In this document: one piece after another, positions 60,799 through 64,000 of the stretch
Layout: each line of letters starts with the position of its first letter
How positions within the stretch are numbered: position 1 is the first letter of the stretch
NCBI GenBank assembly: GCA_946894095.1
Contig: OX335659.1
Span: forward strand, 6,951,501 to 7,015,500
DNA: 64,000 nt
From: Incurvaria masculella
Lineage: Eukaryota; Arthropoda; Insecta; Lepidoptera; Incurvariidae
Direction: 5' to 3'
Program-made: the position numbers and the translations under genes
The notes under the pieces: model-generated
The model's input: the letters and a program-made list of their open reading frames with translations, nothing else
Database searches by the model: none
Told to the model about the DNA's origin: nothing

Positions 60799-63541
60799 CT
60801 GAAAAGAGACAAAGTACCTCATGAAAACAGAAGAATAACTTGTAGTAATTTTACTAGACTTGAGTTGAGCCACCACCGAGCATTGGCAGTTACTGTCATA
60901 ATTTTGGCATAAAAAGTCCTGATAAAAAAATTACGAGCCTTTTTATTACTAAGCCTGCGCTGTCCGTCCGCCCGTCCGTCCGTCCGTCTGTCACAGGGCT
61001 TTATATCATGAATCATAATAGGTAGACAGCTGAAATTAGAGTATGTATTTATTTTGCTGCTGTAACAACAAATAGGTAAGATGAAAAAAAAGGGCCCCAT
61101 ACAAAAAAAACTAATTTTTTGGGTTAAATCATCTCCTATGGTACGGATTTGCAACATATATGATTTCAAGTACATGAGTAACCTAATAATGCAGGCGGTA
61201 ATGCGATCCTGCCTCTCTTGCCGGGGCTAACTAGCCCGCCCTCTCCATTTTCGCCATCCTTGATGCTCGACTATCACTAGTCCAACCGCGTTAGATTTTA
61301 TAAATTAGTTTGTATGAAGAACTTTTTTCTACGCAAAATCATACAGAAAATCTAATTTTCGAGTTTCTATTGACCACAGGAATTTCCAAAATTACAGAAG
61401 CAGGCCTATTTCTGGAATTCCGTAATCAGCAATCAGGAATCCTGAATTTGTAAAACCGCCTTTATAGTTTTCAAAGTGATTTTCTTGACGAAAATATTCC
61501 GGACCACAGTTTTCTTATAGAGCGCTTTTATAGCAAAGGCTATAAAAGCGGTTTTCTAGACTCAGGATTCCTGATTCCTGATTACCGAGTGCCAGGAATA
61601 GGCCTGCTGCACCTCATTTCTAACTTGTTTTGAATGCAACACAAATACAAACCTGGGAATGTTTGAAGTGCGCCTTGAGCATGGCGCCGATGTTCTGCGT
61701 GTGCGAGAGATCGAGCGCCGCGTCCACCTCGTCCAGGATGTAGAGCGGCGCCGGCTTGAACAGCAGCATGGCGAGGATGAGCGACAGCGCCACAAGCGAG
61801 CGCTGCCCGCCCGAGAGCTCGCCCAGCGACTCCTTCCACGTGTTGTTGAAGCCTATCCGCACCTGCCGACCGCACATTACATATCACCACCATATGCACC
61901 AATATGTTCGCTATATTTCGAAATATTTTGGTTGTGGCGCCAGTGTCAGCTGCTGTAGGAACATAGTAGGTATCATCAATACTAGTTGATCATCAATACT
62001 AGTTCATTCAAGACTAGCGTGAGAGCGTGATGCAGTTCTAGTGGTTTGATACAATTCTGTGTGATTTCGAGGTTATCTTATAACACTAACACTCGAAAGT
62101 GAAATCTATTAGCGAATTTAAGCTTCTGAGCCTTAAAAATTCAGAATATTACCACCGTACGTTATGAATATCTAACTGTTTTACCATTTTTCCAAAGTTA
62201 TTGTAAGAGGCAAAGATTATCTACTTTTAAGCAAATGAATTTGAATACTATAGAAAGTGCATTGTAATAAGGTACTTCTTGTTATTCGCCAAAGTGAACT
62301 GAAATGTACCAGTTGGCATGGTCCTAAATGCAACTAAACATCAGATTCTATCACTCCGCCTGTGCACCTGCTATTCGTATGGTTTTGTGTTGGTAAATTA
62401 CCTCAAGTCCGTCGAGAACGGTCTGCCCGTCCGGAGGCTTGAGACTGGCCTGCGCGCCCGGCAGCAGCGAGCTGAAGATGGAGCCGAAGTCTTTGTTCAC
62501 CTGTAAACAACACGCACGTACACCACCATCATACAGATTTCATTGTAAAATACGGCACATCTACTAACTAAGTACGGCCCTTAGCTCTGCAACTGTCGCA
62601 GAGCGCTTCATTTGCATTTCAGTCGCAGCGCTTAAACCGCTGTAATGAGAACGATCGCAATAATGCTGGAATAGTTTACCTTGATCATACTACATATTAT
62701 CATTATTTATAACTGATTTGAGTGTTCTGTGGGTGTTTAAACTATTGTCTAAGATTGGCTTACCACAGTTATTTTCCTCGGTCCTTCTGGCCGACGTTTG
62801 AATGAGCTGCACGGGACAGTTCGAAACGTCGGCCAGAAGGACCGAGGAAAATAACTGTGGTAAGCCAATCTTAGACAATAGTTTATTATCATTATTATTA
62901 TTGTCTCAATACGCTAGCAGCTTAAAGCTGATGCGTGTACATCGAATTTGGCAACTGGGGGTGCACATGTTTTTTTATTCATGTAAAACGTGTAAAATTT
63001 GTTATTTTTGTAAAAGTATTTGTCTGTTTTTGAAGTTGTTCACTGAAGCGGTACTAATTAATTAGTTTGTTCCACAACTCAACTACACGATTGGTGATAA
63101 AGTGTTTCCTCGGGTTTGATTTGCTTGAGGTTCGTTTCAGTTTTAGTGCTTGTGTGCTTAACATAGCTTGTTAAGTTCTCGCGGAATAGTAGATGTTGAC
63201 TAGTAAAGCCCAACAGCCGGAAGGTTGACACTAATGCCTGTCTTCTTTTTCACGTAGAAAAAGAAAAGCAAAGGTAACGGTGTTATCGTTTCGGTTGTCG
63301 TTCGGGTTGACGGAAGTACTGAAGCTCTGTCTCCGTGAGCAAAAGTGTTGGTCTGACAATTTATCTCGTGCAGATCCCATCCGCCAAACGCACAATAAGG
63401 AACGATTCCAGAAAGAGTGTGTACCTGCTCGCAGGCGGCGATCAGTGTCCTCTTCTTCTTCTCGTCCAGCTCCGCCATCACCTGCACCAGCTTGGCGCGG
63501 TCCTGCTCCACGATGCGCTTCCTGGTCATCAGCTCCTTGTA
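60643..63541 (-). CDS. SMC2: Condensin subunit SMC2, 3' end of the gene (last four exons)
   Basis: ATPase subunit shared by condensin complexes; with SMC4 it compacts mitotic chromosomes in the nucleus. Exons 63541-63425, 62500-62402, 61862-61653 and 60798-60643 (minus) all join in phase 0. In order they give the end of the coiled coil ([20 protein letters not shown]), the conserved [20 protein letters not shown] and [12 protein letters not shown], then the C-terminal ATPase head with ABC signature [17 protein letters not shown], Walker [21 protein letters not shown] and the D-loop, and finally [20 protein letters not shown]. The first thousand or so residues lie beyond the right edge. The tail after [10 protein letters not shown] is non-canonical and runs into a minisatellite. 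Confidence 0.97.
60938..61146 (+). repeat. GTCC-bearing interspersed repeat (family R) in an SMC2 intron
   Basis: ttattactaagcctgcgctg, ccgtccgtccgtccgtctgt, tatgtatttattttgctgct and tcctatggtacgga; both ends trimmed. Confidence 0.85.
61402..61605. mobile_element. Foldback MITE in an SMC2 intron
   Basis: Left arm aggcctatttctggaattcc, gtaatcagcaatcaggaatc; right arm ggattcctgattcctgatta, tgccaggaataggcct. Arms of about 60 bp, with taaaaccgcctttatag / ctataaaagcggtttt innermost. A single end is also found at 30893-30935. Confidence 0.85.
61653..61862 (-). CDS. SMC2: SMC2 exon (ABC signature and Walker B)
   Basis: Acceptor ggtcggcag|GTG and donor CAG|gtttgt; 70 codons. Contains LSGGQ (signature), [12 protein letters not shown] (Walker B with catalytic Glu) and [13 protein letters not shown]. 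Its coding frame is on the minus strand; the plus-strand frames across it are shadows. Confidence 0.97.
62285..62400. mobile_element. MITE family F fragment
   Basis: gccaaagtgaactgaaatgt, accagttggcatggtcctaa, atgcaactaaacatcagatt match family F; the outer end is replaced by the SMC2 exon side. It stops within a few bases of the 62402 exon boundary. Confidence 0.55.
62402..62500 (-). CDS. SMC2: SMC2 exon (head entry, VNKDFGSIF)
   Basis: Acceptor gttgtttacag|GTG and donor GAG|gtaatt; 33 codons from [15 protein letters not shown] to VLDGLE, strongly conserved in SMC2 from yeast to human. Confidence 0.96.
62738..62886. repeat. Perfect 62-bp inverted repeat with a 25-nt loop
   Basis: Arm 62738-62799 (taaactattgtctaagattg … ggccgacgttt) is the exact reverse complement of 62825-62886. 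The loop gaatgagctgcacgggacag plus tttcg is unpaired. It lies in an SMC2 intron, so both strands' arms would be transcribed together. Confidence 0.97.
62887..63165 (-). mobile_element. CR1/Jockey-like LINE 3' end in an SMC2 intron
   Basis: Minus strand reads [31 protein letters not shown], then a break and [13 protein letters not shown], the usual C-terminal motif of these LINEs, followed by a 3' region and an (AAT)n-type tail (aataataataatgataataa) at 62886-62905. The tail meets the inverted repeat. Confidence 0.72.
63425..63541 (-). CDS. SMC2: SMC2 exon (end of second coiled coil)
   Basis: Acceptor gacttacag|TAC and donor CAG|gtacac; 39 codons, [20 protein letters not shown] to LIAACEQ. 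Charged heptad-like pattern of the coiled coil entering the head. Confidence 0.95.
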
Positions 63542-63681
63542 CTGTAAGTCACACTCGCACAGTCAGCTGATCGGTCACCTATAAGGGATTAGATCACTCT
63601 CATACTCTATGTTTGCTGTGTTTAGACAAAGTGACTAAATTAATTAGACCATTGCTTGATAAGGCTTGTGTCGAACTGTGT

Positions 63682-63895
63682 TGCCATGGTAAAATTACTC
63701 TCCAGGTGAACAGGCAAGTGAGTGATTCAATCTAATGTTAGGTTACATTTCGTACCGGGCTTAATGTCGAACACTGTGTTTTTCGGCCAAGTGAACTGAA
63801 ATTTAGCAGCTAGCATAGTACGAAATGCAATGAAACGTCAGATTTAATCACTCACTGGCTTGTTTGCCTTGAGAGTTAATTTACCATGGTAAAAA
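63682..63895. mobile_element. Foldback MITE, family F (TTACCATGGTAA ends)
   Basis: Left ttgccatggtaaaattactc and right gttaatttaccatggtaaaa ends are inverted, and the arms continue through aagtgagtgattcaatct / agatttaatcactcact. About 210 bp, non-coding, in the SMC2 intron nearest the right edge. Confidence 0.85.
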
Positions 63896-64000
63896 GTTTT
63901 TTTATGTGATTATCTATGAAACAAAGCAAATCTGGCATGTTGATTCTCTTTCTTGTGTTAAGCATGGCATATAGAGCTAACAAACGAAAACCGTTATAAA

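Noticed and set aside
61562..61958. Frames on both strands around the SMC2 signature exon
   Set aside because: Only the minus frame with LSGGQ and Walker B is real; the others are offset readings of the same DNA.

Overview
The window is eukaryotic and most likely from a moth or butterfly (order inferred). Coding exons are short, GC-rich and joined by phase-matched GT-AG introns. They sit in AT-rich sequence packed with interspersed repeats. Several repeat types are typical of Lepidoptera: a GTCC/GGAC-bearing repeat that begins with a GGGTTCCGTACCCAAAGGGT-like end and closes with CACTTGGCCGG, tRNA-derived SINEs with A and B boxes, and an RTE-clade LINE of the kind often misnamed craniofacial-development-protein-2-like. 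There are no bacterial operons, no CRISPR and no intact tRNA or rRNA genes.

Three host genes can be reconstructed exon by exon. (1) 277-4065, minus: the 5' five coding exons of a pickpocket-type DEG/ENaC sodium channel, running off the left edge. A decayed copy of its TM1 exon lies in intron 1. (2) 37665-58721, plus: a four-exon gene for a 207-residue secreted or membrane-anchored protein with a compact 12-cysteine domain holding two C-x8-CCC modules; I do not recognise the family. (3) 60643-63541, minus: the last four exons of condensin subunit SMC2 (ABC signature and Walker B present), running off the right edge. Genes 2 and 3 are convergent. Two short THAP-like zinc-finger first exons (4665 and 18710, plus) are probable pieces of further genes or of THAP transposases. 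A candidate orphan exon (35075-35264, minus) and a GC-rich promoter-like stretch with a possible untranslated exon (7094-7509) are weaker.

Most of the rest is mobile DNA. A nearly full-length RTE retrotransposon (37894-41123, minus) has one in-frame stop and a 9-bp candidate target duplication. It sits 28 bp past the splice donor of exon 1 of gene 2. There are 3' or internally deleted fragments of CR1/Jockey-like LINEs, two Tc1/mariner transposase fragments, and at least two tRNA-like SINE families. MITE families include a TTAA-flanked piggyBac-like one with four copies, a GGGGGTCCATTCAG one with three, an ATAGATTGCTAACGTCATA one with three, a TTAGGGCCG one with three to four, and several foldback elements. 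There is also a roughly 100-bp satellite array of about 13 monomers (24820-26170), a 22-bp minisatellite (16715-16940), and a minisatellite that reaches the SMC2 stop codon.

Structures that stand out: a perfect 62-bp inverted repeat with a 25-nt loop in an SMC2 intron; an exon-like segment present three times (two in tandem, one inverted) next to a MITE; a higher-order pattern in the satellite; and a filled/empty-site pair for the GTCC repeat just upstream of gene 2.
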